Made by a program: the position numbers and the translations under genes
Shown: positions 8,506-16,662 of the stretch, one piece after another
How positions within the stretch are numbered: position 1 is the first letter of the stretch
How the letters are laid out: every line of letters starts with the position of its first letter
Source: JBCAWW01 sp039024315
GTDB lineage: Bacteria; Bacteroidota; Bacteroidia; J057
Length of the DNA: 64,000 nt
Reading direction: 5' to 3'
NCBI GenBank assembly: GCA_039024315.1
Contig: JBCCQN010000008.1
Span: forward strand, 1-64,000
Notes under the pieces: generated by a model
Told to the model about the DNA's origin: nothing
The model's input: the letters and a program-made list of their open reading frames with translations, nothing else
Database searches by the model: none

Positions 8506-8968
8506 TTTTTCGGACGCAGAGATGGTTTTGTATTGGATCACTGGCACTACCTAGGGCGGTCTCAATCAGGGAATGCTTGCAGATATTAAAGCGTAATTGC
8601 TCAACTTCGTTGAACGCTTCCCTCAGAAATAACTATATTCTACTGAGGCTAATCTGCCTGACAGCAAAGAATTTTGCTTATGAAATTCACCAATACTGTT
8701 GTCATAAATTGTCCTATCGATGCTGCCTTTACACTTCTCATGTATCCAAAAAACCTTAAGAAATACTAAGAGGGATTTGTGAAGAAGGTATTACTTATTG
8801 GTACCGAAGGGGAGGTAAGAGCCGTTTCAGAGATATATTACCCTAACGGCAAGAATAAAATGCTCATTACGAAAACGATTCTTGTCTCAAGATATCCTAG
8901 AGGATTTGCAGAATAGCTCGCCTGAGTGCTAAGACAGTTTTTAAGCTCTGCAAAGAGAAACCGTTCGG
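8506..8968. other. Gene-poor stretch beside the duplicated segment
   Basis: No convincing gene is visible over about 460 bp. It contains a degenerate element A arm at 8603-8619 (AACTTCGTTGAACGCTT) and one small open frame (8779-8916). The stretch looks like decayed sequence at the edge of the duplicated hydrolase/VCBS segment. Confidence 0.5.
8779..8916 (+). CDS. Small open frame, possible remnant of a MORN/YwqK-like protein
   Basis: A GTG codon at 8779 opens 45 codons to a TAG at 8914. The predicted peptide starts VKKVLLIGTEGEVRAV and contains EIYYPNGKNKML, which resembles the YYPNGK repeats of MORN-like (YwqK-type) proteins. A GAGGG sequence lies 4 nt upstream of the GTG. The neighbouring gene on the other strand is also a MORN-like lipoprotein. 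I cannot tell a small gene from a fragment of a larger one; a remnant is more likely. Confidence 0.25.
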   Translation: MKKVLLIGTEGEVRAVSEIYYPNGKNKMLITKTILVSRYPRGFAE

Positions 8969-9616
8969 CTACTCTTCTTCCTGTATATTTTCCTCTTCTA
9001 AACTAAAACAAAGCTTTGCTCTTTTCAGCCCAAATATCCTTCCTTCTTTAGCCTCATAATTGGCAAACAAGGCTCCATTTTTTCTAAAAGCTTGTTGATT
9101 ACCCTCTTCCCGTCCCATGTTCATATTTAGTTTTTGGAAAAGTTCGCCTGTAGGATACCATTTTTTTTGTGCTCCATGGGCTTTCCCTTTTTTAAAATTA
9201 AGCTGGGCAATCAAGATGTGTGGGACATCAGAAGACCATATCTTTTTTTCTCCATGCAGTTTTCCCAAATGGTAATTTGCGATAAGGCTATAATGCCCAT
9301 CGGGATACCAATCAATCGATTGGTTTTGTTTCTTTCCTGCTAAGACGCCCATTTTTTGCTTCAGAATACCGTTTTGATAACAGCTTTCAACATAGCCGGA
9401 GAATAGCGCCCCATCTAAGGTCCAAATAGAACTCTTTTTGTCATAGACTAGGGCTGATTTATCCACAGTTATATCCGGTATGTTGAGCAGATGTACGTCA
9501 ATTTTAGGGGAAGGAGTAGGCTCTTTTTTCTCACTACAACTGCAAAGAAATAAGCAGATTGTAAATACCATCATTAAAATGGGATTCATTTGATGATTGG
9601 TCTTTGAAGTAGACAT
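8969..9616 (-). CDS. MORN/YwqK-like lipoprotein
   Basis: This 215-aa protein has a lipoprotein signal (MMVFTICLFLCSC, lipid-modified cysteine near residues 24-26) and a variable linker. It then carries four or five repeats of the form W-Y-P-x-G-x-(L/Y)-x-x-x-x-x-x-x-G-x-x-x-G, for example WYPDGHYSLIANYHLGKLHG and WYPTGELFQKLNMNMGREEG. These repeats are typical of proteins labelled YwqK-family antitoxin or MORN-variant proteins in Bacteroidota; the antitoxin label is not supported by anything here. An internal ATG 9 codons in is an alternative start. It lies downstream of the YHYH lipoprotein on the same strand, past a strong hairpin. Confidence 0.65.
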   Translation of the reverse strand: MSTSKTNHQMNPILMMVFTICLFLCSCSEKKEPTPSPKIDVHLLNIPDITVDKSALVYDKKSSIWTLDGALFSGYVESCYQNGILKQKMGVLAGKKQNQSIDWYPDGHYSLIANYHLGKLHGEKKIWSSDVPHILIAQLNFKKGKAHGAQKKWYPTGELFQKLNMNMGREEGNQQAFRKNGALFANYEAKEGRIFGLKRAKLCFSLEEENIQEEE

Positions 9617-9669
9617 ATTGTGTTGGTGAGAATATTGGAGTATTTAAATCCAAAGCGATAACTAGGTAA

Positions 9670-9711
9670 GCCCCATACCCAATTAATGGTCTCATTAATT
9701 GGGTATGGGGC
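9670..9711. terminator. Long perfect hairpin between YHYH and MORN-like genes
   Basis: A 19-bp arm at 9670-9688 (GCCCCATACCC then AATTAATG) pairs perfectly with 9693-9711 around a 4-nt loop. It directly follows the YHYH gene on the minus strand. There is no clean T-run on that strand, so it may be a terminator, an mRNA-stabilising hairpin, or an attenuating structure before the MORN-like gene. Confidence 0.55.
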
Positions 9712-9722
9712 CTGATTTTACT

Positions 9723-10598
9723 TTAAAAAATATCGTTAGGAGTCCCCTGCAAATCCCCTCCAAAGAGGACAATGATGTCCGCTAAATAATATTCATTAAT
9801 GATATGATAATGATATATTTCTACTCCATCGCTATGTGGCGTTACCCCCCAATGGCCCCCTGATTCATCCAGATCGGTAGGATAAGAACCGTCCATTTCT
9901 CTCCTTCCATAAATTAGGAAGCCATCTGCCATAATTCCCACTAATCTTTCATCATCATGAGAAACCATTGTGTTTTCGGGTACATCCGCAGACTCAATGT
10001 GGTAGTGATAGCCTGATGGCCCATTGTGAGCCCCTGCATAATCCATTGTTTCGGCGATCATTTCTTCCAAGGGACGGTTAGGGCCCTCTGTATCATTGAA
10101 AATAGGTGCACCTGATACTGCGATGCCAATTGGCCCCAAACCAGTAGCTGAGCTAGTTGCCGCTAACTCTGGGGCACTCGGAAGCGTAACCGTAAAACTG
10201 CCTGGTCCGATCCCTCCAGGCGTCAAACGTGAAGCAACTACGGGATCAATATGTAGCGGCGACAGAGAATCCCAGTAGGGAGAAGTGTGGTTAGGCACCC
10301 CATTGGATTCTATGGTGATTTCATTCCCATCAAATGAAATGCTTACAGCATCTGAATTGAACTCGTCAAAGGCAGAAAGAGGCGTCAACACTCCTCCAGC
10401 ATCACTGAGGTCCGAATTATTTGCCACGTAGCCCTCTGGTTGCTCACACGCCAATTGACTGACAGCTGGATTACCTAGTCCATCACTATCTGCATCTTCA
10501 TACCAAGTGGTTTCGATACAGGGCTCTTCTTCTCTACAGGCTGAGACTAGGATGGCTACTCCTAGAATGAGAAAAATTGGGATTCTCAAATACTTCAT
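9723..10598 (-). CDS. YHYH-domain lipoprotein
   Basis: This 291-aa protein starts with a lipoprotein signal, lipobox VSAC with C21. It is followed by WYEDADSDGLGNP (32-44), a thrombospondin type 3-like calcium-binding segment. The remainder is the YHYH domain, named after the motif seen here as SGYHYHIE and again as YHYHII near the C-terminus, with histidines that could bind metal. The domain's function is unknown. It should sit in the periplasm or on the outer membrane. It lies downstream of the sigma/anti-sigma/Spy-like operon, but a terminator separates them. Comparable clusters of YHYH protein, Spy-like protein and ECF sigma are my recollection of Bacteroidota genomes and should be checked. 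Confidence 0.85.
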   Translation of the reverse strand: MKYLRIPIFLILGVAILVSACREEEPCIETTWYEDADSDGLGNPAVSQLACEQPEGYVANNSDLSDAGGVLTPLSAFDEFNSDAVSISFDGNEITIESNGVPNHTSPYWDSLSPLHIDPVVASRLTPGGIGPGSFTVTLPSAPELAATSSATGLGPIGIAVSGAPIFNDTEGPNRPLEEMIAETMDYAGAHNGPSGYHYHIESADVPENTMVSHDDERLVGIMADGFLIYGRREMDGSYPTDLDESGGHWGVTPHSDGVEIYHYHIINEYYLADIIVLFGGDLQGTPNDIF

Positions 10599-10630
10599 TG
10601 TTGTTCCTTTAATTTTAAATAGTTGCTTAA

Positions 10631-10659
10631 AAAGAAAAACTGGAGGTTTCGATCCAGTT
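10631..10659 (-). terminator. Terminator after the sigma/anti-sigma/Spy-like operon
   Basis: On the minus strand AACTGGA and TCCAGTT pair across an 8-nt loop, followed by TTTTTCTTTTT. It lies about 20 bp beyond the stop of the Spy-like gene. Confidence 0.75.
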
Positions 10660-10679
10660 ATTTCTCTTTAGACAAGCCC

Positions 10680-11168
10680 TTATTTAAAATCCTTCGGTCG
10701 CGGTCGATTTTTATTTCGTTTCCCAACCACTCTATCAGTAATCTTCCTCATAAGGTCTTTGAAAAGAGGGAATTGTTGAGGATAGAGTATGTTTTTTACA
10801 TCAATGAAGTGTTGTCGAGTTACGACTAATTTTTCAAGTTCTAATTGTTGAAACTGGGTCTGGATGAGTTCATTGTCAAAATCAAGGGAGGAATCTGCAA
10901 TACTCTCAAAAAAAGGTAATAGCAGTTCTTGCTGCTGCAAATTAATTGCGGCTACCTGCTGGTTATGTTGCTCCGCTAAGTCATCAAATGTTAGCTGCTG
11001 GGTACTGTCTAATTCGAGAAGTCTAGGCACTTCTGTCTGAAAACCAGCGGGACGAGGGGCTCGATCAGGACGAGGCTCTGATTGTATCAATAAGAAGAAT
11101 GCCAGCACCAAAATATTTAAGAGGAGCAAACCCGCTATAACCAACCTATAAAACTTAATCTGATTCAT
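10680..11168 (-). CDS. Spy/CpxP-like periplasmic protein, membrane anchored
   Basis: This 162-aa protein has one N-terminal transmembrane segment (LVIAGLLLLNILVLAFFLLI, about 9-28), a proline-arginine linker, and a helical domain rich in Q, L and E (LTFDDLAEQHNQQVAAIN, FIDVKNILYPQQFPLFKDLM). This layout matches the heavy-metal-sensor / Spy-CpxP-like family, where a helical hairpin binds unfolded protein or metal. The C-terminus is strongly basic. Its start overlaps the stop of the anti-sigma gene (11168), so translation is coupled. It is the last gene of the sigma operon and probably senses or buffers the envelope stress to which the sigma factor responds. Confidence 0.7.
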   Translation of the reverse strand: MNQIKFYRLVIAGLLLLNILVLAFFLLIQSEPRPDRAPRPAGFQTEVPRLLELDSTQQLTFDDLAEQHNQQVAAINLQQQELLLPFFESIADSSLDFDNELIQTQFQQLELEKLVVTRQHFIDVKNILYPQQFPLFKDLMRKITDRVVGKRNKNRPRPKDFK

Positions 11169-11467
11169 TAGTTATAGATTTGAAAGGAAATATAGATGGG
11201 TTCATAATGCGAACTGATTGATTCAGCCTCATTTACAGCATACCTATCATTTTGGGTATAGAAAATCATTGCCGCTGTATTTAGGAGTATGATTAACACA
11301 GCCGCCGCTGCATAATTTCTCCAACTATGCATTGATACCTTCCTAGCACCTATAGTCGAAACCTTTTCTTGAATTTCAGCAAACAAGTCTGCCCGAGGCT
11401 GAGCCCTTTGGCTGCCTTGCATACTTTCGACTACCTCGTCGGTCCAATTTTTCTTTTCGTTATTCAT
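11168..11467 (-). CDS. Small single-pass membrane protein, probable anti-sigma factor
   Basis: This 99-aa protein has a soluble N-terminus, one transmembrane segment (NYAAAAVLIILLNTAAMIFY, about 51-70) and a short periplasmic tail. The position is typical of an anti-sigma factor: directly downstream of the ECF sigma gene (18 nt) and overlapping the next gene. No zinc-binding HxxxCxxC motif is present, so it is not a classical ZAS protein. The cytoplasmic N-terminus (WTDEVVESMQGSQRAQPRADLF) is the part expected to hold the sigma factor; this is inferred from gene order. Confidence 0.6.
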   Translation of the reverse strand: MNNEKKNWTDEVVESMQGSQRAQPRADLFAEIQEKVSTIGARKVSMHSWRNYAAAAVLIILLNTAAMIFYTQNDRYAVNEAESISSHYEPIYISFQIYN

Positions 11468-11485
11468 CTCTTTTCATTTAGACAA

Positions 11486-12046
11486 TCAGTTTTGAGATTT
11501 CCTTTGGTCAGGAGATGTTTTTTCTAGTTTTAAGCGCAAGTTGTGCTTGGCACGTTGTAAAAGAGACTCAACAGCCTTCAAAGAAATCTCCATAATATCT
11601 GCTACTTCTTGTCGAGGTAGGGATTCGATATAACTAAGGATAAAGGCAGTCTTTTGCCTATCAGCTAAACCGTCCATCACACTAAAAAGCATTGCAGCTT
11701 GCTCCTTTCGTTCAAGTAAAACCCCAGGATGATTAAAATCAACGCTTTGACTGATGGGGAATGCCTTTTTGAAAAAGGAGAATCGATTCCGTTTTTTCAG
11801 ATAATTGAGAGAAGTATTTACCGTAATCCGATAAACCCAGGCTTCTACAGATGCACTCCCTTTGAATGATCCCGCACCTTTATAGATTTTCACAAATACA
11901 TCTTGAGTGATCTCTTCAGCATCTCCGATATTCTTAGCATAACTCAAAGCGGTATTATACACCTTCGTTGAAAAACGATTGTATAGCATTTCAAACGCAT
12001 TCTCATTCCCTTTGACAATCTCTCTGATTAGTTGTTTTCCGTCCAC
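11486..12046 (-). CDS. ECF-type RNA polymerase sigma factor
   Basis: This 186-aa protein has sigma region 2 at about 10-75 (AFEMLYNRFSTKVYNTAL, DAEEITQDVFVKIYKG) and region 4 at about 125-175 (FILSYIESLPRQEVADIMEI, SLKAVESLLQRAKHNLR). Regions 1.1 and 3 are absent, as in ECF sigma factors. The apparent start is GTG at 12046; no in-frame ATG occurs just upstream. It heads an operon with a putative anti-sigma factor and a Spy-like protein, so it probably directs an envelope-stress regulon that includes this operon. The 231 bp upstream contains no gene. Confidence 0.93.
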   Translation of the reverse strand: MDGKQLIREIVKGNENAFEMLYNRFSTKVYNTALSYAKNIGDAEEITQDVFVKIYKGAGSFKGSASVEAWVYRITVNTSLNYLKKRNRFSFFKKAFPISQSVDFNHPGVLLERKEQAAMLFSVMDGLADRQKTAFILSYIESLPRQEVADIMEISLKAVESLLQRAKHNLRLKLEKTSPDQRKSQN

Positions 12047-12277
12047 AGATATTGGCTTGGGGTTCTTCTTGAATGCGTTAATACCCTTACTGATACTTGC
12101 CTAAAGACAAGCACACCAATAGACGTTGACACTCCCAAAATCATATGGAAGTATCGCTAAGATTAATTACTCTATTAATGCTGATTGATTAGATGAGAAA
12201 TTGTTCTCTTTTCTTGCGGTGGCGAAAAGAAAAAAATGCACCAAGCCCTAGCGGATTGGCTATCAAAGGTTTAACTT

Positions 12278-13213
12278 TTAATCCTTGTCCTTCTCTAGCA
12301 AGCTTTCATAATCATTAAGCACTATCCTGATACTTGCTATCAATAATTCAGGATCGTCCCAATGAACATAATGTCCGGCATCTGCGCTGTAGAGGATCAT
12401 TCCCTTATCGACCGATTGGATTACTTCTGTCCAGCGCCACAAGCGGTGCTTCATTTTTGACCGAAAAAGGGCTACCTCATCGTATTCCTTGGAATGAAAC
12501 TTAGTCGGCATATCAAATCGCCCCCCAATCAGGATATGTACAGGGATATTGGGCAAAGGCTTTTCATGAATCTCTCTAAACTCATCCTCACGTAGCTGCG
12601 CTAACACCTCCCCTTCTCTTTTAATAGGACCGGCTGATTTTTCTCGACTGATCCGTCTGCGTTCAATAAAGCTTTCTATCAGAGAATCTACTTTCGCCTC
12701 CTCCCAGTCAAGCACCTCATAGTAAACTCTTTTATTTTGATGCGTTTCTGTAAAATCAGCCGGATCGATGATGACCAGTCCAGCCAGCATCTCGGGATAA
12801 TAGTTAGCAAAGCCTCTGACATATAGGCCGCCTAAAGAGTGTCCCACCAGAACATAAGGCGGTTCTTGATTTAACTGATCAAGTAAATGTACTAGTCTGT
12901 CGGCGACATTTTTGATAGTAGGCATCTCAGCCACAGCCTCCGACTTACCCACCCCGGGTCTTTCATAGGTAAGGACTGGGGCCAATTCAGAAACACCAGC
13001 AATAACCTTATCCCAATTGCCCATAGGAGCACCATGACCACTTTCAAATATGACCAATGGCTGCCCAAGCTTCCGCTCCTCAAGCCCTATGGTATTGATG
13101 GAGATTTGGATGCTATCAAGCTGGAATAAACGCGTTTGGCTGGACACACTGGTGCCCCAAAGAAGACTCAACAGAAACACTGCAGCATACTTCATTTGAA
13201 GAAAGTGAGTCAT
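12278..13213 (-). CDS. Exported alpha/beta hydrolase (intact copy)
   Basis: This 311-aa protein has a signal peptide; an internal ATG at 13195 (MKYAAVFLLSLLWG) gives the more typical signal and may be the true start. The hydrolase core contains FESGHGAP (oxyanion region), the nucleophile elbow GHSLGG with S126, IIDPAD with D150, and the C-terminal GHYVHWDDP with H281, completing a plausible triad; which aspartate is the acid is uncertain. Substrate unknown. It lies 20 nt downstream of the VCBS gene and is likely co-transcribed with it. A decayed copy exists at 7697-8397. Confidence 0.85.
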   Translation of the reverse strand: MTHFLQMKYAAVFLLSLLWGTSVSSQTRLFQLDSIQISINTIGLEERKLGQPLVIFESGHGAPMGNWDKVIAGVSELAPVLTYERPGVGKSEAVAEMPTIKNVADRLVHLLDQLNQEPPYVLVGHSLGGLYVRGFANYYPEMLAGLVIIDPADFTETHQNKRVYYEVLDWEEAKVDSLIESFIERRRISREKSAGPIKREGEVLAQLREDEFREIHEKPLPNIPVHILIGGRFDMPTKFHSKEYDEVALFRSKMKHRLWRWTEVIQSVDKGMILYSADAGHYVHWDDPELLIASIRIVLNDYESLLEKDKD

Positions 13214-13233
13214 TATGAGTTAAGCTCTATTAA

Positions 13234-16200
13234 TTAATAGCCAATAATTCGTAAACGGTCGTCATTGCAAGCAACGAGAAACTTATCGTTCCCCAAAGGG
13301 GTAATATGTCTCACATCATAAGGCAAAAACAGCCCACTCAGTCTCGCTGGAATAGCGTCAAAGCGCCCCTCGCCATTGCCTTGCAGGTATAAGCCTACGC
13401 CAGCATCGGCACGAGGTGTTTCTATCTCCGAAACAAAGAGATTGCCTGCAATGACAATATCAACTTGCTCATCATCATCGAAGTCCTTAATCAAAATATC
13501 ATTGATGGGAGCTATTTGGGCTTCTTTGGGTAGCAGGTGCTTGATATACTGACCATTGCCTTGGTTTTCCCACCAGCAGGATGCAAAGGACTCCACTTCA
13601 TATTGCAGAGCCCCTGCCAGTTTGGCCGGATTATAGACTTCTTCCAAATTAGCCGAGGCAAAGAGATCGTAGGTTGGAAAATCTTTCTTGAGCATCGGCA
13701 CTTGCTCCGAAGAACAGCTACGGCCTCTTAAAGGCACTCGCTCGCCAAAGTTGTAATAACTCAGTACGATATCTTTCTGACCATTAGCATCAAAGTCTTC
13801 ATAGTGTACCGAAAATGGCTCTCCAGCCGAGGCTTGATACTTATAATTCTTCCCTAAATTTCCCGTAAGCAAGTCTTGGTCACCATCACCATCTAAATCA
13901 GCCGCCTCAATACTAAACCACCAACCCCTAGTATTCTCAGACAAAGTCCGCTGGACAAAACCGTTCTCAGAATGAGCCAAAACAATAATCTCCTGCCACT
14001 CTCCTACGGCAATGAGATCCAAATAACCATTGCCGTCATAATCCATCCATTTAGCATCGGTACACATCCCAAACTCTGTCAAGTCCCCTTCCACTTCATT
14101 ACTGATATCCGTAAACGAGGCTTTACCAAGCTCGCTATCATTTCGTAATAAGTAGCTAGTCGCAGGATTGGGATATTCGCCAGGGAAATGTCGCCCTCCT
14201 ATAAAGAGATCTAGATCGCCGTCCTTATCAAAATCGCCAGCACTCACTCGGCCTCCGCTGCTAAACATGGGCGGCAGAGCTTGAGAAGGACTAAAGTTCC
14301 CTTTGCCATCATTGAGATACAGGCGGTCTTGGTATTCGATTGCCCCTGCGGGGAACGCATTACCGCCACTGACGACATAAAGATCTTGATCCCCATCTCC
14401 CTCGACATCAAAAAAGAGCGCATGTACATCTTCATATTTGCGGTCAACTTTAAAGGCTGTTTGGCTCTTGGCGCTAAATTGACCATTGCTTTTTTGCATA
14501 TAAAGGGAGCTTTCGTTCAGCACAGCGCCCCCGACATAAAAATCTTCTAAACCATCGCCATTGACATCAGCAGCGGCTACGGCTGGACCAAACTGCGACA
14601 TTTTGTGTGGTAAAAGTACTTGCAAAAAGTAGTCGTCAAATGGGTTTTCTTTATGTCTGTGCTCAAGTTTAACTGCATCAGTAAGGTCAGAGAATATGGG
14701 CTCTCTAAACTCTTCGATGGCCTCTTGTTTGGGCCCAGGCTTAATGGTGATTTCTTGGTCTAACTTTTCAAGCGAACGTCTCTCTTCACTGCCATCCGGC
14801 CAGATAATGTGCATATCTATTGGGCCTTCATAATCGCCCAAGCCGAAATGGAAGATGGCTTCCGAAGTAGAGTACATGCCCCGAATGTTGGTTAGCTCTT
14901 GCATTTGCTTTTCTGAGCCATATTCTATGCTGATACGGGTGCCAAATACTTGAGGGATATCGGGCTTTATGCGAAGGTAGTGGGCGGTTTCGCCTTGCTC
15001 TCGACTCATGTTTTGATATAAAAAAGCCGGAGCATTCAAATTACTTACTACTAGGTCTAGATCTCCATCATTGTCGAGATCGCCATAAGCAGAACCATTA
15101 GAGAAAGAAGGTTCATTCAGCCCCCATTCTTCCATGACCTTGTCAAAACCGAGATCTCCATTATTACGGAAGGCGTAGTTCGCCAAAGGCACCGAAGGAA
15201 TAAGTTTCATCGCCTCCTCTAGGTCCAACACATCCCAAATACTCACCTCACCGGCATTGGGATTCTTGCGGATATATTCATCAGCCTTACGCTGTACGTA
15301 GGCGGGAAAAGTTTTGGCAGCATCCGTATTGCGGATATCGCGAAGCAAACCATTGGTTACGTACAAATCTTGCCAACCATCATTATCAAAATCGGCAAAC
15401 AAATTTGACCAGCTCCAATCCGTACTCGGCACACCTGCCAATTGGCCGACCTCACTAAAATGAATGCCTTGCTCGCCAATATCTCCCTGATTGAGGTGGA
15501 GGGCATTGAACATGTATTGATAATGGCCGCCTTGATTGACGACCTTCCAAAAGGAAGCGGGATTCATCCCACTCATATTGGCCTTGAGACGATAATTATC
15601 CTCTGCTACCATATCCAGCACCATCAGATCTAGCCAACCATCCCGATTGACATCTGCAGCATCTACCCCCATACTGTAATAGGAAATATGCCGCATACTT
15701 TCATCAATCACATTGCGGAAGGTGCCGTCTTTTTGATTGATATATAGACGATCAGGTTCATCATAATCATTGGCGAGGTAGATATCCACCCAACCATCAT
15801 TATTTAAGTCCACTGTCGAAGCAGAGTTGGCGAAGCCTGGCTCGAAAAGATTAGCTTCCGCCGAAACATCTGTGAAACGCTGTCCATCATTGCGGTAAAG
15901 GCGGGGACGATAAGCAGCATCTTTTAGATCAGCTCCGTACAAATCTGAATAGTTTCCGGGATTAGGCGGTTGATTGAGAAGAAACAAATCCAGATCACCA
16001 TCTCGGTCATAGTCCAAAAAGCTAGCATGCCGAGTACGGGCGGTATCTGCAATCCCATATGCCTCAGCTTGATTTTCGAAACGAATACTTTTGCGACCTG
16101 CATCTGTCGTATGCTCACCCAAATTGATGTAAAGCACATTTGCTCTTAGCTCGGGCTTATCATCGTATAATTCACGCGTAACGTAAATATCCAACCAACC

Positions 16201-16557
16201 ATCTTGATTGATATCAGCCAATACCACCCCCGAAGACCAGCCTCCGTTATCTACTATCCCTGTTTCAGCATTCGCTTCGCGGAACGTCATCTCTCCTTGA
16301 TTGAGATACAATCGATCCGCCACTAGGTTGCCAGCAAAGAAAATATCTTGCAAACCGTCATTGTCAAAATCACCTATACCCACGCCGCCGCCTCCATAAT
16401 AATTGGAGTAGATCAGGATATTGTGATCTTTTTCATCGGTGAGCTGATTGTTAAAATCGATTCCAGACTGAGCTGGAGTAAGGCTTTGAAATCGTGTTTG
16501 CCCAGCAAGCTGAACGCTCACTAAAAGGGACAAAAATATAAGGCTAAGGCTTTTCAT
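13234..16557 (-). CDS. Exported FG-GAP/VCBS repeat protein with ASPIC/UnbV domain (CRTAC1-like)
   Basis: This 1107-aa protein starts with a signal peptide (residues 1-19) and is built from many FG-GAP/VCBS blades, each with a calcium-binding loop such as DFDNDGLQD, DINQDGWLD or DLDNDGDLD. The blades form one or two beta-propellers at about 50-500 and 660-1107. Between them, around 540-610, lies an ASPIC/UnbV-like segment (LRIKPDIPQVFGTRISIEYG, HFGLGDYEGPIDMHIIWPDG). Such proteins are exported and often sit beside SusC/SusD pairs, where they may bind ligands or surfaces; the exact role is unknown. There is no T9SS tail. One element A arm (16272-16286) is translated in the second blade as TFREAN. 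Confidence 0.88.
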   Translation of the reverse strand: MKSLSLIFLSLLVSVQLAGQTRFQSLTPAQSGIDFNNQLTDEKDHNILIYSNYYGGGGVGIGDFDNDGLQDIFFAGNLVADRLYLNQGEMTFREANAETGIVDNGGWSSGVVLADINQDGWLDIYVTRELYDDKPELRANVLYINLGEHTTDAGRKSIRFENQAEAYGIADTARTRHASFLDYDRDGDLDLFLLNQPPNPGNYSDLYGADLKDAAYRPRLYRNDGQRFTDVSAEANLFEPGFANSASTVDLNNDGWVDIYLANDYDEPDRLYINQKDGTFRNVIDESMRHISYYSMGVDAADVNRDGWLDLMVLDMVAEDNYRLKANMSGMNPASFWKVVNQGGHYQYMFNALHLNQGDIGEQGIHFSEVGQLAGVPSTDWSWSNLFADFDNDGWQDLYVTNGLLRDIRNTDAAKTFPAYVQRKADEYIRKNPNAGEVSIWDVLDLEEAMKLIPSVPLANYAFRNNGDLGFDKVMEEWGLNEPSFSNGSAYGDLDNDGDLDLVVSNLNAPAFLYQNMSREQGETAHYLRIKPDIPQVFGTRISIEYGSEKQMQELTNIRGMYSTSEAIFHFGLGDYEGPIDMHIIWPDGSEERRSLEKLDQEITIKPGPKQEAIEEFREPIFSDLTDAVKLEHRHKENPFDDYFLQVLLPHKMSQFGPAVAAADVNGDGLEDFYVGGAVLNESSLYMQKSNGQFSAKSQTAFKVDRKYEDVHALFFDVEGDGDQDLYVVSGGNAFPAGAIEYQDRLYLNDGKGNFSPSQALPPMFSSGGRVSAGDFDKDGDLDLFIGGRHFPGEYPNPATSYLLRNDSELGKASFTDISNEVEGDLTEFGMCTDAKWMDYDGNGYLDLIAVGEWQEIIVLAHSENGFVQRTLSENTRGWWFSIEAADLDGDGDQDLLTGNLGKNYKYQASAGEPFSVHYEDFDANGQKDIVLSYYNFGERVPLRGRSCSSEQVPMLKKDFPTYDLFASANLEEVYNPAKLAGALQYEVESFASCWWENQGNGQYIKHLLPKEAQIAPINDILIKDFDDDEQVDIVIAGNLFVSEIETPRADAGVGLYLQGNGEGRFDAIPARLSGLFLPYDVRHITPLGNDKFLVACNDDRLRIIGY
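16272..16286. repeat. Element A partial arm inside the VCBS gene
   Basis: TCGCTTCGCGGAACG matches the centre of element A. On the coding strand it is read as TFREAN, a position where FG-GAP blades often have a T-F-x-D/E sequence, so it fits the domain. Confidence 0.45.
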
Positions 16558-16593
16558 ACTTCACATTTTCGGCTTCTCCTTAACACCTAAAAA

Positions 16594-16633
16594 TACAAAA
16601 AAAGGGTGGCTGCTCCCACAAGGGAACAGCCAC
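16594..16633 (-). terminator. Terminator after the susCD-like operon
   Basis: On the minus strand, GTGGCTGTTCCC and GGGAGCAGCCAC form a 12-bp stem with one G-U pair and a 4-nt loop (16606-16633), followed by CCC and seven Ts. It separates susD from the VCBS gene. Confidence 0.85.
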
Positions 16634-16662
16634 AATATATTTAACAAAAAGTTAAATCTTCA

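Noticed and set aside
8969..9616. A toxin-antitoxin pair at the MORN-like gene
   Set aside because: The YwqK-antitoxin label comes from database naming; no toxin-sized partner gene with a known fold is adjacent on the same strand, and the protein has a lipoprotein signal, so it is not cytosolic.
12047..12277. A small RNA or riboswitch upstream of the sigma gene
   Set aside because: Only short weak hairpins (such as CTTG-CAAG) are visible and no known riboswitch core could be recognised; it is more simply a promoter region.
13234..16557. The repeated D-x-D-x-D-G motifs of the VCBS gene as a DNA-level tandem repeat
   Set aside because: The similarity is at protein level (calcium loops of propeller blades); the DNA copies have diverged and are not in tandem array form.
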